Origin: a bacterium
GTDB lineage: Bacteria > Auribacterota > JABMQX01
NCBI GenBank assembly: GCA_030691545.1
Contig: JAUYEE010000143.1
Location: 1 to 64,000 of the forward strand
DNA: 64,000 bases
Direction of reading: 5' to 3'
The notes under the pieces are model-generated. The model saw only the letters and a program-made list of their open reading frames with translations, searched no databases and was not told the origin of the DNA. This document shows, one piece after another, positions 51,990 through 63,399 of the stretch (position 1 is the stretch's first letter; every line of letters starts with the position of its first letter). Made by a program: the position numbers and the translations under genes.

Positions 51990-54653
51990 TCACTCTTGCT
52001 TGTTCTCTCCGCCGGGTGTTGCCAGTAATGTCCGGAATGCTCCTTTTCCGTCCGGCAGTCTGCCGAATGCGACGTCATCTCTTTGTTTGCCAAATGTCAC
52101 CGAGTCAAGCATTGCATTCCCTCGCGCATCGGCATCGATGAGCATCACCGTTTCGCCGTCTTTGCCGAGCTTGAAGTTGGCGTGAAGGCCGGGGTTGGCA
52201 TGTCCTTCTTCGTCCGCCCAAACGATGATGTACGCCCCGGGGCCAAGAGTTGTCCCTTTCGGAAAAGCCCATTTGCGAGGGTTGTCTTTCTTATCGGTAA
52301 GGTACATCCCCGAAAGGTCCAGTTCCTGCTCACCGACGTTCAGCAACTCGATCCAGTCGTCGTTATCCCCCTGCGGATCACGAATGGTGGTCTGGTTGGC
52401 GGCCATCAGCTCGTTGATGACAAGCGCGGATGTGCTCGGAGTGCGCACGGCTTGGTCAGGTGCCACTGGCTGGGATCTACCCTGCTCACCAAGAGACCGC
52501 AGCTCCTCCTGTTCCAGAAGGAACCCTCGCCGTTTGAGAAGGTGCGTGCGAAGCGACGGGACATTCTTCTCTAGGACCCTCACGCTGTTCTCGGGATCTT
52601 CGCCGTGTGACTTCGCTGCCAGCCTCAGGTCGTCTATCAGCCGATCGGCCATCTCATCAATCAGTGGGAAATAGACGTCCTGCGTGTAGATCGTCTCGAG
52701 GATCTCCTTTGTGCGCGATAGAAAAACGGCCCGAAACTGGGGGTTAGCCAAAAGGGGCCTTGAGAATTCGCCACCTCGCCGCCACCACATCGCCCGTCCC
52801 CCGAACCCCCTTCCGGACCCTCTGCCCGCGGGGCTGTCTCCGCTTCTACCAGGTGGTTGATCTCCCTCCATGCCGTAGGTCAGCGGCATGTCGAAGAAAA
52901 CCTGGTCGTCCGGCAAGCCATCGTAATAGCCCCAGGTTTTATCCTGATCCCACGGGTACATCTGCCATTTATTCCGCTCGACGTCGTGGTACGCGAAGTA
53001 GTTGTTGAAGAACCCATCCCAGTGCGAAATGATCATGTTCACGGCGAAGTACGTCGCGACCTGCTCCACATCGAAGTTTTCCTGGATCACCTTCCATAGG
53101 TCATCCGGATTGCCTTCGGCCTTGTCGAGCTGGTCGAGTAACGCCAGCAGATCCTCATGGCCGGCTTGCTCATTGGTCTTTTTCTGGTGCCGGCTGACCG
53201 GGTCGCGCCCCGTCCACAGGGTCTTGTACAGGTTTCCGTTGTCATCAATCTCGTTGCGGCGCAGGAACGAGCGGTTCGGCCGCTCGACCATGAGGTGGGG
53301 ACCAACGAGGCGCCCGTCCACCCAAACCCGGACGAACTCGCTCAACGGAGCGGGGCTTCCCGCCCGGTGATAAACGTCGTAGGACAGCGCCTCGGCAATC
53401 AGGGACCACTCGCTGCCCTCAAAGACGAGGTTGACGGCGCTCATATTGTTGAGCGTGTGATCCTTGTGGAAGAAGACTCTGAAGCCCCGGTCGTTGATTC
53501 GAGGAACCGTGCTGATATGGTCGAATACCATTGTCTTTCCCGTCCGGTGGTCAACGAAGATGAACGTTGACGCTCCGCGAGGGGGTCGAGGCGGTTGTTC
53601 CTGGCGGGGGCCGAGGGCGTAGGAACTCATAGCAGGCCCTCTCCCGCCCGTTCCGGGTCTGCCGCCGGGAGGACCGCCGGACGTCGGAGGCCTGCTCTGA
53701 GTCGAGCTCGTGGAGGTCTTGTCAGGCCCGCCCAGCAGAAGCAGGCCGAGGGCGATAGGGCTCGCTTCCCATTTATCGTGAACGTAAGCCGAGAACGTTG
53801 GCCGAAGATCGTTCTCACCCGGGTACAGGCGCTGGGCGCCGGCCTCGTTCACCGCCTTGATGCGATACCGAACGAGCGTGTTAGTCGGCTGTCCTGGAAT
53901 GGTAGCCCGAAAGCGCCCGGTTGCGGCGTCTTGGGTCATCGGAACCGCAGATTCCTTCCCCTCGACGCCTCCGACAACCGTCCGATACAGCAGGCTCACC
54001 TCGCGGAGTGCGCCTCTGTCCCTTACTTCCGCCTCAACGTGCAACCGTTCGTCTGGCAACACATTGTCCGGGAGACCAGTCACGTCGGTAATCACCGGCG
54101 GCAGAGCGGCCGAGAAGGACGCGTTGCGCTCGCCCGGCGTGCCGGCTGGCTTGGGCACGGTTGGAAGTGGCGACGCGGCCCAGTTCTCGGGGAGATCACC
54201 TGCAACCGATGGGCTGATGCGCTCCAGGGACGCCGATTCGCCGTCCGCGCTGACCGGCCACGGATCGCGATCACCGTATCGGACGGCATCCACCCGCTGT
54301 CCCCTCGCATCGAGCAGTTCGAGGCGCTCGCCGCCCCTCTTGAGCGGCCGTTTCAACGGCCCGATCGCCGGCACGCCGTAGATTTTGCGGAACTCATCCG
54401 GCTTCAACGCCACCACCAGATACCCTTGAGCCTCGATGGTCGTGCCTTTGGGGAAAACATACCCATTGCCCTTGTCCAACGTCCACTGGCTCAGGTCCAC
54501 CGGCTGGTCCGCGGTGCTGTAAAACTCGATCCACTGAATGTCGTCGAGATCATCGGGGGCGTTGTAAAAGATCTCGTTGATGACTACACGCGCCGGGGCT
54601 GGCGTAGTCAGGGTCAACACCGCCAACAGCGCAATCATTCCGGCAAGGCGCAT
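51990..54653 (-). CDS. CotH kinase with lamin-tail domains
   Basis: 887 aa from the ATG at 54653 (GAGAGGA upstream; the frame is open to 54683). Signal peptide RLAGMIALLAVLTLTTPAPA; lamin-tail domain 1 (VVINEIFYNAPDDLDDIQWIEFY), a CBM/Fn3-like region, a Pro/Gly linker, then a CotH kinase (HKDHTLNNMSAVNLVFEG, NRSFLRRNEIDDNGNLYKTLW, FAVNMIISHWDGFFNNYFAYHD, MYPWDQDKTWGYYD) and a second lamin-tail domain ([26 protein letters not shown]). CotH proteins phosphorylate spore-coat or other surface proteins. The last 115 residues are almost the same as in 56027-59290. Confidence 0.85.
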   Translation of the reverse strand: MRLAGMIALLAVLTLTTPAPARVVINEIFYNAPDDLDDIQWIEFYSTADQPVDLSQWTLDKGNGYVFPKGTTIEAQGYLVVALKPDEFRKIYGVPAIGPLKRPLKRGGERLELLDARGQRVDAVRYGDRDPWPVSADGESASLERISPSVAGDLPENWAASPLPTVPKPAGTPGERNASFSAALPPVITDVTGLPDNVLPDERLHVEAEVRDRGALREVSLLYRTVVGGVEGKESAVPMTQDAATGRFRATIPGQPTNTLVRYRIKAVNEAGAQRLYPGENDLRPTFSAYVHDKWEASPIALGLLLLGGPDKTSTSSTQSRPPTSGGPPGGRPGTGGRGPAMSSYALGPRQEQPPRPPRGASTFIFVDHRTGKTMVFDHISTVPRINDRGFRVFFHKDHTLNNMSAVNLVFEGSEWSLIAEALSYDVYHRAGSPAPLSEFVRVWVDGRLVGPHLMVERPNRSFLRRNEIDDNGNLYKTLWTGRDPVSRHQKKTNEQAGHEDLLALLDQLDKAEGNPDDLWKVIQENFDVEQVATYFAVNMIISHWDGFFNNYFAYHDVERNKWQMYPWDQDKTWGYYDGLPDDQVFFDMPLTYGMEGDQPPGRSGDSPAGRGSGRGFGGRAMWWRRGGEFSRPLLANPQFRAVFLSRTKEILETIYTQDVYFPLIDEMADRLIDDLRLAAKSHGEDPENSVRVLEKNVPSLRTHLLKRRGFLLEQEELRSLGEQGRSQPVAPDQAVRTPSTSALVINELMAANQTTIRDPQGDNDDWIELLNVGEQELDLSGMYLTDKKDNPRKWAFPKGTTLGPGAYIIVWADEEGHANPGLHANFKLGKDGETVMLIDADARGNAMLDSVTFGKQRDDVAFGRLPDGKGAFRTLLATPGGENKQE

Positions 54654-54713
54654 GGAAATCCTCTCTTCATTTCGTTGTTTCATCCTGAGATAGGACAGTT
54701 CAGCGTAAGCTCA

Positions 54714-55733
54714 CTATTTGAGTGTCACCGCGTCAATCTGATTGAGGTCGCCAACGCCCAGTCCCATGGTTGCTCCAAGCTCAATGTGCTTGATAGAAGG
54801 GGGAATGGGCCCCTCCATTCCGCTTGCATGCCGTTTGGCGAGAATCTCTCTTGCGGCGATGGTATCCATCGCGATGGGGTCCGTGCTTGCCAGCATCCCC
54901 GAGTAGCTCCACATGTGCTGCGGGCTGAGCGAAGGTCCTCGGTCGTACTGCGCGCGGGCGGCGTCCATGAGAATCAGGCGGGTTTTTTTCTTAATCGGGT
55001 CGAGCGCATTCAATTCTGCGAGCCGCGAGCAGTTGTCCGGATGGAACTGACCGGCATTGGAAACCGTCCCCAGGTGGTTCTTGAGCGAGGCGGTGATTCC
55101 CGAGAAAATGTGAGTCTTCAAGACCGGCATGTTGATGAGCGCGTCCACATCGTTCACCAAGATGCTGCTGAGCTTCGTGTCCACGTCACGTGCTTTCGCC
55201 GGATAGACGTACTCCTTCGTCGCATAGCACTTGGCTCCCTTCGTGGACTCATTGATCTTGAAGCCGCACTTTGTCAGGTCGCGTTCCGAGCGGTCGAAGA
55301 TGATAATCCGCGTCGGGTCAAATCCCGCGTCCGCCAGGCTTTCGACCACTACCTGCACCGTCTCCGGATTCGTCGTCACCGGAGGCATCAGGCAGTTGAC
55401 CTTGATGGCGATTTTCTCCTTCGGCGAAAAAAGAGCTTTCCAGGCGTCTCCTGAGGAGCTCTTTCCCGTCAGCTCACACATGATTCGGTCCACCATCTTC
55501 CGGGCGACTGCTACGTCCAGTTTCGCCTCCTGAAAGTACGCGGGGTCCTGCAGCAGAATCACGCGGGCTTTCTTTGCTTGCTCCGCGAGCGCCTTCTGGA
55601 CGAACGTTCCGGCGAGCGATGCTCCGACGACCGCTCCCACTGTCCCTTTCAGAAACTGTCGGCGCGATACACAAGCGCCCGCAACGTCCGCCGAGTTCTT
55701 GTTGTCTTTCCGTTCACCGTCTCTTCTGACCAT
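54714..55733 (-). CDS. Tat-exported DUF362 protein
   Basis: 339 aa. Tat signal VSRRQFLKGTVGAVVGASLAG after a charged leader. The DUF362 core is seen in EKIAIKVNCLMPPVTTNPETVQVVVESL, INMPVLKTHIFSGITASLKNHLGTV and MLASTDPIAMDTIAAREIL. No iron-sulphur cluster motif is fused here. The function of exported DUF362 proteins is unknown; they recur near CotH and sulfatase-like loci in this group. It sits between the two CotH genes, same strand. Confidence 0.85.
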   Translation of the reverse strand: MVRRDGERKDNKNSADVAGACVSRRQFLKGTVGAVVGASLAGTFVQKALAEQAKKARVILLQDPAYFQEAKLDVAVARKMVDRIMCELTGKSSSGDAWKALFSPKEKIAIKVNCLMPPVTTNPETVQVVVESLADAGFDPTRIIIFDRSERDLTKCGFKINESTKGAKCYATKEYVYPAKARDVDTKLSSILVNDVDALINMPVLKTHIFSGITASLKNHLGTVSNAGQFHPDNCSRLAELNALDPIKKKTRLILMDAARAQYDRGPSLSPQHMWSYSGMLASTDPIAMDTIAAREILAKRHASGMEGPIPPSIKHIELGATMGLGVGDLNQIDAVTLK

Positions 55734-56026
55734 CGGATGCGCCTCCTCGTGCGATAGGGTTGTTCCTTCTTCCTCTGAGTCGGTCGAAATAGCGCGTGCT
55801 TTGCGACTCTGCCCGGCCCAAAGCTGCCGGACAACACGTTGTTAGACGGCACAGCAATGGTTGTGGTTTAGTTTTGCGCGCAACACTTGGGAATTGAGCG
55901 AAAGATAGAAGGTCATTTTCCAGCCGGCCAAACACCGTGTAGCGCGTCCGCGATGGTGCACTGCGCCGGTTCGTGGTGTATCGCGGCTTGGGCCCTTCGG
56001 TAGTGCGCCAGCAGCGCTTGCGTCAC

Positions 56027-59000
56027 CTATTGGGCCTTGTTTGTTCCGCCGGGAGTCGCTTGTAATGCTCTGAATGCTCCTTTGCCGTCAGGCAGTCTTC
56101 CGAATGCGACGTCATCTCTCTGCTTGCCGAATGTCACCGAGTCAAGCAATGCATTTCCGCGAGCATCCGAATCAATCAGCATAACGGTTTCACCGTCCTT
56201 GCTGAGCTTGAAGCTGGCGTGGAGGCCGGGGTTGGCATTTCCGTCTTCGTCGGCCCAAATGATTAGGTAGGCGCCGGGGCCGAGTTTCGTGCCGTCGGGA
56301 AAAGCCCATTTGCGAGGATTTTCTTTGTTGTCGGTGAGATGCATCCCGGAAAGGTCCACTTCTTGGTCGCTGATATTCAGCAACTCGACCCAGTCGTCGA
56401 AATGTCCCTGTGAATCGCGGATGGTGGTCTGGTTTGCGGCCATTAACTCGTTGATGACGATCGCGGATGTGCTGGCCACGGGCGTCGCGACTTTGTAGGT
56501 GAGCGCACTGAATTCCGCTCTTGAGGGGTAGAACGCGGTTGTTCCCACTGAGGAAGGCGACCTCGCTTCCACGTAATAGTGCACCTGGGTTCCGGCGGGG
56601 AACTGGGGAATATCGCCGCCGTAAAAACCATCTCCTGCGTCCCCGTCTTCGTGCGCCCCGTCGTCGAACATGATCGCCTGGTCGAAGGGCGCCCAGCGCG
56701 ATTCCGCATAGTACAAGATTACGGAATCTACCTGAGCCTCGCCGCCCACCTTCGCCGTGACGCGCACGGATTCGGTCGGCATTGGTTCGAGAGAATCGGC
56801 TGACGGGCGGTCCTTGACCCGATGGGAAACCTCCTGGATCAGCGGCCAGGGTTTGCTCATCTCAGGACGGCCGAGGATGTATTCGCGCCGTTCCTCGACA
56901 AAACGTTTCAGGCTGGGGGTCGCTCCGCCGCCGGGGCCGCCTCCACCGCCCGGTCCTCGTCCGGGACGCCCGCCACCACGACGCCCGCCCCCGGGCATGC
57001 CACGATCGCCCTGAGGCAGTTCGTCCCTTGAGACGAGGCCGTCGCCATTGCGGTCGAAATCCTGGATGAACCGCTGCGCCTGCTCGGGCACCTCATCCTT
57101 CGAGATGGTCCCGTCACCGTTGGCGTCGAATCGGCGGAGCATCCCCTCGGCACCAAAGGGCTGTTCTTGTCCGGGCGATGCCTGCCCGGGTGGCCCCCCT
57201 GCCGGGCCGCCTTGTCCCTGAGGACTCTGGCCCGGGGGCATCCCACCGAATGGCCCGCCTCCCGGTGGGCCGCCGCCGAACGGACCTCCGCCTTCTCGTG
57301 CGGAATCCTCGACATGGGCTTTGATGAAAGCCTCGTAAGAGTAAAGTTTCTTGGTGTCGGCTTTCACCTCCTCAGCGATGAGCTTCTGATAGCTCTCGAC
57401 GATGGGGGCGAGCTTATCCCAATTGAGGGATTCATTGACAATGGTTCGCACATGGGCGAGATAGCGCGCCCGCAAATGGGGGATGGATAAGAGGCGATGG
57501 ATGACCGGGCGTGACTTGTCATCCGCGAGGGCGAGAGGGTCAAGCTCTGCTCCTGAAATCCTCAGCCCAAAAAACGGTCCGCCCCCGTAGCTGAGTGTTT
57601 CGTTATTGTCAATTGACAGCAAGTGAAAGCGCCCATATCGGCCACCCGTATAGAGAGCATAATCAGCCCCTCTTGTAACGTAGCCCTCATCTATGAAGAT
57701 GTTCTCGAGGGCGATGAGCCACAAGGCTTGATCAACATTCAGGATGGCGTTGAGGGATCTTTCGAGCTTGTCGTCGGGCGTCTTGTTGAGCGTTTCACAC
57801 AGTTTGATCAGAGCGGCCCAGGCCTCCGGTTCGTCGGCGGATTTTATCTCGTAAGCCTGCTTGTAGGCAGCGGGGTCGTTTCCGAGCCAGTCCAGGGCGC
57901 TGGCGCTGCCGAACCCCATGCCGACCTTCCACCGAAAACCTCGCCCGGCGCCGAACCAATCCTGGAGGAAATCCCGGTTGAATTGCTGCACATTCGCGTA
58001 GATGCCCCAGTTCTCGCCGTTGGCCACCAGCTTGACGAAGTTGGCGTCTAACGCGGGCGTGTACTCACGGCAGACCCGCGAAAAGAGGACTTCTCGAAGG
58101 AACGAGGGGTCCTCATGAGAATTGTGTAGGTTAAGGGTCCTGTAACCATAAAGGCGTTCATCTTGGTCGGTGAAGTCGAGGGAAATATTGAAGGGTTTCT
58201 TCTGAGACTGGCCGCTCATCATGTACGACGTGTTCCCGCGAAAGTGAACGCCGACCCCCGGATGTGTGACGCCATCTACGATCAGGTCCGCCGGCACTTC
58301 TACATCGGTTCGGTAGAAGTCGCCGAGCTCATCGTACCAATCGGAGTTGGCGAATTGGAGATAGAGAGTACGGAGCGTGTTAGCGTCGTACAGGTCGGTG
58401 GTTGGCGCAATCACGCCCGTTGTAGGAGGCGTTAATTTCTGCGCGGGGGCTTCCGTATCGGGTTTGGGGGCGGCGGGTTGGCGGCCGAAGGGGCCAAAGC
58501 CACCGCGTCCTTGTTCTCGTGCGGCGGCGCGAGCGGCGGCTCTTTCCTTGTCATTGAGCCTGCCGTCGCCGTCGGCATCGAATTTGGCCACGAGTTTCGT
58601 TCCCTGAGAGCCTCCGGGCGGACCGAAGCCACCGGGGCCGCCGCGTGGACCAAAGCCGCCGGGTCCGCCAAACTGCGGAAGGGATTCTTCGCCGCTCAAT
58701 TTGCCGTCGTTGTTCTTATCGAGCTTCTTCAAAGCGGCCACGGCATCATTCATCTCGGCCGCTGAGATTTCCTCGTTACTATCGGCGTCGAGCGCCGACA
58801 TCAATGGCAGCGGCGGAACTCGGAAACCAGACCCCCGCCCGGACGTCGGGCGCGGACCGAAGCCGGGTTGGTCTGGAACTCCCGTTCCGCCGCCTGGAAA
58901 GCCAAATTGAGCGCGCAACTCCTCTGCATTCAGTTTTCCGTCATCGTTCTTGTCGAGCTTCTTCAAAGCCTCGACTGAATTCTCAATCTCGGCGGCCGAG

Positions 59001-59290
59001 ATTTCGCCATCTTCGTCGCCGTCGAGTGCAAGGAGCAACGGGAAGGGCGGGCGGCCAAAACCGGGGCCCGGACCGGGCATGCCGGGTCCCCCGTCGTCGG
59101 GGAAGCCCGGAGGGCCCGACGGAGGTGGAGGTTCAGTCAGTAGCGCAGGCGTCCCGCCTGCCTCCTTTTCCTGGTTCTTGCCTGCGTCTTCCAGTTTCCC
59201 TTCCTCGGGACCGGCCGGGGGTGAAGCGACGATGAGGTACGCCGCGTACGCCAAGCCCAAAACCAACACCGTTGACAGAAGTCTCGACAC
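56027..59290 (-). CDS. CotH kinase with EF-hand arrays and lamin-tail domain
   Basis: 1087 aa from the GTG at 59290, which has GAGAGGAG six bases upstream; the frame is open to 59524 but homology and signal ([22 protein letters not shown]) begin here. Calcium loops of EF-hand type: [60 protein letters not shown], and later [24 protein letters not shown]. The CotH kinase (about 430-720) has [18 protein letters not shown] and [13 protein letters not shown]. Gly/Pro-rich linkers separate the parts. The C-terminal lamin-tail domain matches that of 51990-54653. The 293-base gap to DUF362 has no gene. Confidence 0.85.
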   Translation of the reverse strand: MSRLLSTVLVLGLAYAAYLIVASPPAGPEEGKLEDAGKNQEKEAGGTPALLTEPPPPSGPPGFPDDGGPGMPGPGPGFGRPPFPLLLALDGDEDGEISAAEIENSVEALKKLDKNDDGKLNAEELRAQFGFPGGGTGVPDQPGFGPRPTSGRGSGFRVPPLPLMSALDADSNEEISAAEMNDAVAALKKLDKNNDGKLSGEESLPQFGGPGGFGPRGGPGGFGPPGGSQGTKLVAKFDADGDGRLNDKERAAARAAAREQGRGGFGPFGRQPAAPKPDTEAPAQKLTPPTTGVIAPTTDLYDANTLRTLYLQFANSDWYDELGDFYRTDVEVPADLIVDGVTHPGVGVHFRGNTSYMMSGQSQKKPFNISLDFTDQDERLYGYRTLNLHNSHEDPSFLREVLFSRVCREYTPALDANFVKLVANGENWGIYANVQQFNRDFLQDWFGAGRGFRWKVGMGFGSASALDWLGNDPAAYKQAYEIKSADEPEAWAALIKLCETLNKTPDDKLERSLNAILNVDQALWLIALENIFIDEGYVTRGADYALYTGGRYGRFHLLSIDNNETLSYGGGPFFGLRISGAELDPLALADDKSRPVIHRLLSIPHLRARYLAHVRTIVNESLNWDKLAPIVESYQKLIAEEVKADTKKLYSYEAFIKAHVEDSAREGGGPFGGGPPGGGPFGGMPPGQSPQGQGGPAGGPPGQASPGQEQPFGAEGMLRRFDANGDGTISKDEVPEQAQRFIQDFDRNGDGLVSRDELPQGDRGMPGGGRRGGGRPGRGPGGGGGPGGGATPSLKRFVEERREYILGRPEMSKPWPLIQEVSHRVKDRPSADSLEPMPTESVRVTAKVGGEAQVDSVILYYAESRWAPFDQAIMFDDGAHEDGDAGDGFYGGDIPQFPAGTQVHYYVEARSPSSVGTTAFYPSRAEFSALTYKVATPVASTSAIVINELMAANQTTIRDSQGHFDDWVELLNISDQEVDLSGMHLTDNKENPRKWAFPDGTKLGPGAYLIIWADEDGNANPGLHASFKLSKDGETVMLIDSDARGNALLDSVTFGKQRDDVAFGRLPDGKGAFRALQATPGGTNKAQ

Positions 59291-59480
59291 TTTTTTCTCC
59301 TCTCTAAGTTGGACTGCAAATGCATTAGCGGACGGCACTCGGTGACCTCTTCGACGTTGGAATACACCGCGTCGAGCAGTGCCAAGAATTAGACCCAGGT
59401 GAAGAAGCAAATTCACTGTCGTATGGAACGGCAGAGAGCTGGTCGGTTCGTTTGTAAACCGCATTTCAGGGACTAGATAT

Positions 59481-61406
59481 TTATTTAGCCAGCGCAATAA
59501 CAATATTCCCGCTATAGGTCTCACCCTGCTTGATTGGTTCTTCCTTGCCGTTAATCTTCATAACTAGCTTGGCGCCGTTGGCTCCCTCAATGGCACCTTT
59601 GTCAACGACGAGTTTGCTGATTAAGCTTTCTCCGGTGACCTTCCACACGCCGCCGTCTTTAAGGCTGACGGAAATGGTGCTACTGCCGTTTCTGTAGTTC
59701 CTGTTTGCCACATGCCCGAGATAGTAATACTCGTTAATTGTGAAACGGGTATTTTGCTTCCCGGTTTCATCGACATGTCTGGTTTCTGTCAATGAAATCG
59801 GCCCGCTAAGCGTTGCTTCCTTTCCGATGGAGACCTCTAGCGCCTTGCCGCTCTGAGTATAGTAGCCGGAGCCGTTGAATACGTTGCCTTTATAGTTGCC
59901 GTTTAACAGGGTCAGCTTAACAACGCTGCTGCCGCCAGGACCGCCAGGACCACCGGGAGGACCATCAGGAGGAGGACCATCAGGAGCAGGACCACCAGGA
60001 CCACCAGGGCCACGAGGACCACGGGGAGCTCCACCTGCCTGTCCACCAGGCATTCCGCCCTGCTGTCCACGTGCCGAGGTACCGGCTTTGGTGACATTGC
60101 CGCTTTCAGAGGGCCAGCCCGGGGCTTCATTAAACTCGGTCTTGAATCCATCCATGCTTCCGCCAACCGTGCGGTCGTCGTTGTCGATCATCTGCAGTAT
60201 GATGCCGGATGCGGAATTGAGCACCGCGCTGTCGGCCACAAAGCTTACGCCGCCCGTCTTAGCCAGGAATATAGCCTCCTCGGTGTTGACCACCGTTCCG
60301 TCCAGGACATTGACGGTGCCTTGACCGTGCGACATGAAGCCGAAGACAGAATTGACGGTGGTCGGCTTGCCTTTTCCTGTAACAGTCTCGATGGCCTTGC
60401 CCTGGGCGTCTTTGAGCTCAATCTTTCCGTTTGAGGACCTGTAGTTACCCTCGCCGCCGGTATAGATTCCAGCATAGGTCAAGCCGTTGAAGGTCACGCC
60501 GTAAAAGTTCTGGTGGGCGTTGCCTGTGAGATAGGTGCCGTAACCTGAGCCGTATTTGCTGCTGTAGGAGTACTTGCCGGAGCTCATGCCGCCTTTGGAG
60601 GCCGGCAGGATCTGCAGTGTGGTGTCCACCACATTCATCACAGGACTGGTGCCCTCATCGGTGGACAGGACCGCCCAACCGCCGGAAGTAACTGTTGAGT
60701 GTATGACCGTCAGGGTGGACTTGTTGCCTATCATGTTGGCCGCGCGTACGCCGCCCTGGATGCCCAGCACCCATGGGGGCGAGAGCATGATATTCTGATT
60801 CGCGCTGTTGACATATCCCTTCCAGGCTTGGGTCAGGGGGTTGGCTCCCAGGGTTGTGATTGTTGAATCCTCGACAAGGACCCGGGCGTAGTTATCGCAG
60901 ACCAATGCCGCGCGCAGGAAGCCCTTGGTGTCGATCTTCATGGAATGCACCTTCACGTTGGCATAATCGGAGGCAACGATCTGGACGCCGAGTCCTGAAA
61001 AGTCAGAGGCGTTCTTGCCGTCGCCGTTATCAGAGGCGGATATGGTACCGGTCAGGGTGAGACCGGTCCCCTTTCCGGTTGCGATCACCGAGTCAACCCC
61101 TTCACCTTGGGCTACGATATCGAGGTCGAGATTGGATACGGGGCCGTCTTTATCAGCTAGCAGGGAGTATTCTTTAATAATAGCGCCGTCTTTGACATAG
61201 TAGCCGACGCTAAATCTGTCATTGCCGCGGCGTGTGTAATGGGTTGCAGTGCCTTCAAAGGTGGTGACTGCATCAATGGTCCTTCCTTTAGCAGTTACAG
61301 TACTTGTCCCCTCCGCATTGGCGCACAGGCCCCCAAGGACAAGTGTAGACGCCAATAACATGCCACGAGTAAGAAAGAACCGCTGAATCAATAATGTGGT
61401 CTTCAT
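59481..61406 (-). CDS. secreted beta-helix protein with Pro/Gly linker
   Basis: 641 aa from the ATG at 61406 (GGAGGAAAAC upstream). Signal peptide [16 protein letters not shown] after a charged start. Residues about 50-440 are short beta-strand coils of parallel-helix type (for example [28 protein letters not shown] and [26 protein letters not shown]); a segment of about 60 residues rich in PGG/GPR separates the last 150 residues, which end with [18 protein letters not shown]. By eye the coding sequence is less GC-rich and uses more A/T-ending codons than its neighbours, suggesting transfer. A relative lies at 63400-64000. Confidence 0.72.
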   Translation of the reverse strand: MKTTLLIQRFFLTRGMLLASTLVLGGLCANAEGTSTVTAKGRTIDAVTTFEGTATHYTRRGNDRFSVGYYVKDGAIIKEYSLLADKDGPVSNLDLDIVAQGEGVDSVIATGKGTGLTLTGTISASDNGDGKNASDFSGLGVQIVASDYANVKVHSMKIDTKGFLRAALVCDNYARVLVEDSTITTLGANPLTQAWKGYVNSANQNIMLSPPWVLGIQGGVRAANMIGNKSTLTVIHSTVTSGGWAVLSTDEGTSPVMNVVDTTLQILPASKGGMSSGKYSYSSKYGSGYGTYLTGNAHQNFYGVTFNGLTYAGIYTGGEGNYRSSNGKIELKDAQGKAIETVTGKGKPTTVNSVFGFMSHGQGTVNVLDGTVVNTEEAIFLAKTGGVSFVADSAVLNSASGIILQMIDNDDRTVGGSMDGFKTEFNEAPGWPSESGNVTKAGTSARGQQGGMPGGQAGGAPRGPRGPGGPGGPAPDGPPPDGPPGGPGGPGGSSVVKLTLLNGNYKGNVFNGSGYYTQSGKALEVSIGKEATLSGPISLTETRHVDETGKQNTRFTINEYYYLGHVANRNYRNGSSTISVSLKDGGVWKVTGESLISKLVVDKGAIEGANGAKLVMKINGKEEPIKQGETYSGNIVIALAK

Positions 61407-61434
61407 GTTTTCCTCCAGAAGTGGCTCGGCTTCG

Positions 61435-63333
61435 CTATTTCCCGTCCGTGCGGACGCCATCATCGGTCCGGAATGGAATGGCGGGCAAACCAGCGCCGTT
61501 GAAGAGCGTCGCTTTGGGGTTAGCTTGCCAGGCGTAGCGCGCGGCGACTGGGTTGGGCACTTCGGATGACGATACCACCACGGTCTCGCCTACAATATTG
61601 GCCTCAGCCCAATGCCACTTGCAGTCGTCGCCGCAAATAGAGAATTCTTCCAGCTTGTCGCCTTTGACCACCAAGCCGCCGTCCGTGTGAGTGAAGGAGA
61701 GTCTCAGTGCGCCAGGCATCTTCTCCACGGAAGCAAAGCGCGGACCGGAATAAGGGATGTCCTTCCCGTAATGCCTGGCGAGGGCCACCAGCGCGAGGCG
61801 CTCGCCAACTTCCTTTTTGTCTTTTGGATGGACGTCTCTCGCGTCCCCGACATCGATGGCCACCGCCAATCCTGAGTTCGTGACGGTGTTCGCGATGAAA
61901 TCCTGCGCTGCGCGCAACTCCGCCCAAGTATCGTCGCCGGCGGTTTCCCTGTGCTGCTTGTGAGCCGCGAGGCTTACGATATAGAACCGAAAATCACCTT
62001 GGCCGAAAGCTCTCCGCCAGTCGGCAATCATTGCCGGCAACAGCTTGCGATATTGGGCGGCACGTTCGGTGTTGGATTCGCCCTGGTACCAGATCGCGCC
62101 GCTGATGGCCAAGGGCGCGACGGGAGCAATCATGCCGTTGTAGAGAACGACGGGCGTGTTCGGCCCGCTTCCAGTGTCACTAATCCCGAGCGAGCGCAGC
62201 GTCTCGGCACTCGTCCACGCTTCGGCCGGCGCGCCCCCGCCGCAATCTTCCACCAGCCCGATGGGCACATCGATGTCCTGCTGCAACCGGCGCCCAAAAA
62301 AGTAAGCCACCGCTGAGAAACCATCCCACCCCTCGCCGACGTTTTTCGGCGAACAGACTTTCCATGCGCCTTGCGGGACTGCGGCTGGCTTGCGAGCAGT
62401 CTGCTGCTTCACAACGAACAACCGGATTCTGGGGTGGTCTGCCGCTTTGACTTCCTCGCTCCCGTTTCGGGCCTGGCCCAGTCCCATCTCCATGTTGGAC
62501 TGCCCGCCGCACAACCACACATCTCCCACCAGTATATCGCGGAATTCAACGTGTTGCGCCCCGTCGATGACGATGGTGTACGGACCCCCTGGCGCGGGAG
62601 GCTGGATCGCGACCGACCAACGACCATCTTCTCTGGTCACCGTCTTTGCTGTCTTATCCGCGACAGTGACGCGAATTTCCTCGCCTGGCTTGGCCCACCC
62701 CCAAATGGTGTTGGGTTTGCCGCGCTGGAGAACCATGTTGTCGCCGAATAATGGGCTTACAAACGACGTTTCAAAGCCGCCCTCGACGGGTGGTGCCTTG
62801 TTGCCGTCCGGACCTCCGGGGCCACCGGGAGGGAAGCCGGGGCCGCCGAACCCGCCTGGTCCGCCGCGCCCGCCTATATTCATAACCATCATGAGCGCCG
62901 GAGTCGGGAGGTTGAGCTTGTTCGGCGAGGCTTGGAGCTTGGCGAATGCCTCGGCACGCGCCAGCGCTCGAGCCAATTCAGCGGCGGCTAGTTTTTCAGC
63001 TTTCGCCTTAACGTCCCCCATGTCGGGTTTCTCGGTGTAGATAGCCGCATTCAGGGCGTTTCGGGCATCCGTGACCGCCTGGTCCAGCGGAGCGTTGGCC
63101 TCGTTAATGGCGCGGATCGCCGCTTGCTGCTCCTGCGTTAACTCCGGCATGCCAGGCCTGCCCGGCATACCCTGACCACCGCCAGGAGGGCCGCCGCGCG
63201 CTCCTGGGCCCTGAGTTTCCTGAGCCTCTGGACCGCGACCCCGAGGACCATCCGCCAGCTGGCCCCCAGAGGGCCAGGTCCAGGTCAAAGCCAAAATTAT
63301 CGCCGCAAATGAGACTGCATGGTTCGTCATCAT
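61435..63333 (-). CDS. sialate O-acetylesterase-like protein with N-terminal Spy/CpxP-like region
   Basis: 632 aa from the ATG at 63333 (GGAGG upstream). Signal peptide AVSFAAIILALTWTW, then LTQEQQAAIRAINEAN and an Ala/Lys-rich helical region (about 60-140) resembling CpxP/Spy-like periplasmic helices, a Gly/Pro linker, then the SGNH esterase: NMVLQRGKPNTIWGWAKPGEEI, serine motif CGGQSNME, GAIWYQGESN and D-x-H in GDARDVHPKDK. It probably removes O-acetyl groups from sialic acid or related sugars, outside the cell. The stop is 28 bases before the start of the beta-helix gene at 61406. Confidence 0.88.
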   Translation of the reverse strand: MMTNHAVSFAAIILALTWTWPSGGQLADGPRGRGPEAQETQGPGARGGPPGGGQGMPGRPGMPELTQEQQAAIRAINEANAPLDQAVTDARNALNAAIYTEKPDMGDVKAKAEKLAAAELARALARAEAFAKLQASPNKLNLPTPALMMVMNIGGRGGPGGFGGPGFPPGGPGGPDGNKAPPVEGGFETSFVSPLFGDNMVLQRGKPNTIWGWAKPGEEIRVTVADKTAKTVTREDGRWSVAIQPPAPGGPYTIVIDGAQHVEFRDILVGDVWLCGGQSNMEMGLGQARNGSEEVKAADHPRIRLFVVKQQTARKPAAVPQGAWKVCSPKNVGEGWDGFSAVAYFFGRRLQQDIDVPIGLVEDCGGGAPAEAWTSAETLRSLGISDTGSGPNTPVVLYNGMIAPVAPLAISGAIWYQGESNTERAAQYRKLLPAMIADWRRAFGQGDFRFYIVSLAAHKQHRETAGDDTWAELRAAQDFIANTVTNSGLAVAIDVGDARDVHPKDKKEVGERLALVALARHYGKDIPYSGPRFASVEKMPGALRLSFTHTDGGLVVKGDKLEEFSICGDDCKWHWAEANIVGETVVVSSSEVPNPVAARYAWQANPKATLFNGAGLPAIPFRTDDGVRTDGK

Positions 63334-63399
63334 AAGGACCTCCACAAGTGCCTCGATTCGCCAGTGAGCGTTACCTGGCCGGTATTGAGTGATGGCCTT

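Noticed and set aside
53595..55454. 619-codon plus-strand frame across CotH and DUF362 genes
   Set aside because: Antisense shadow spanning two real minus-strand genes and their spacer; Arg/Ala/Val-rich with no domain.
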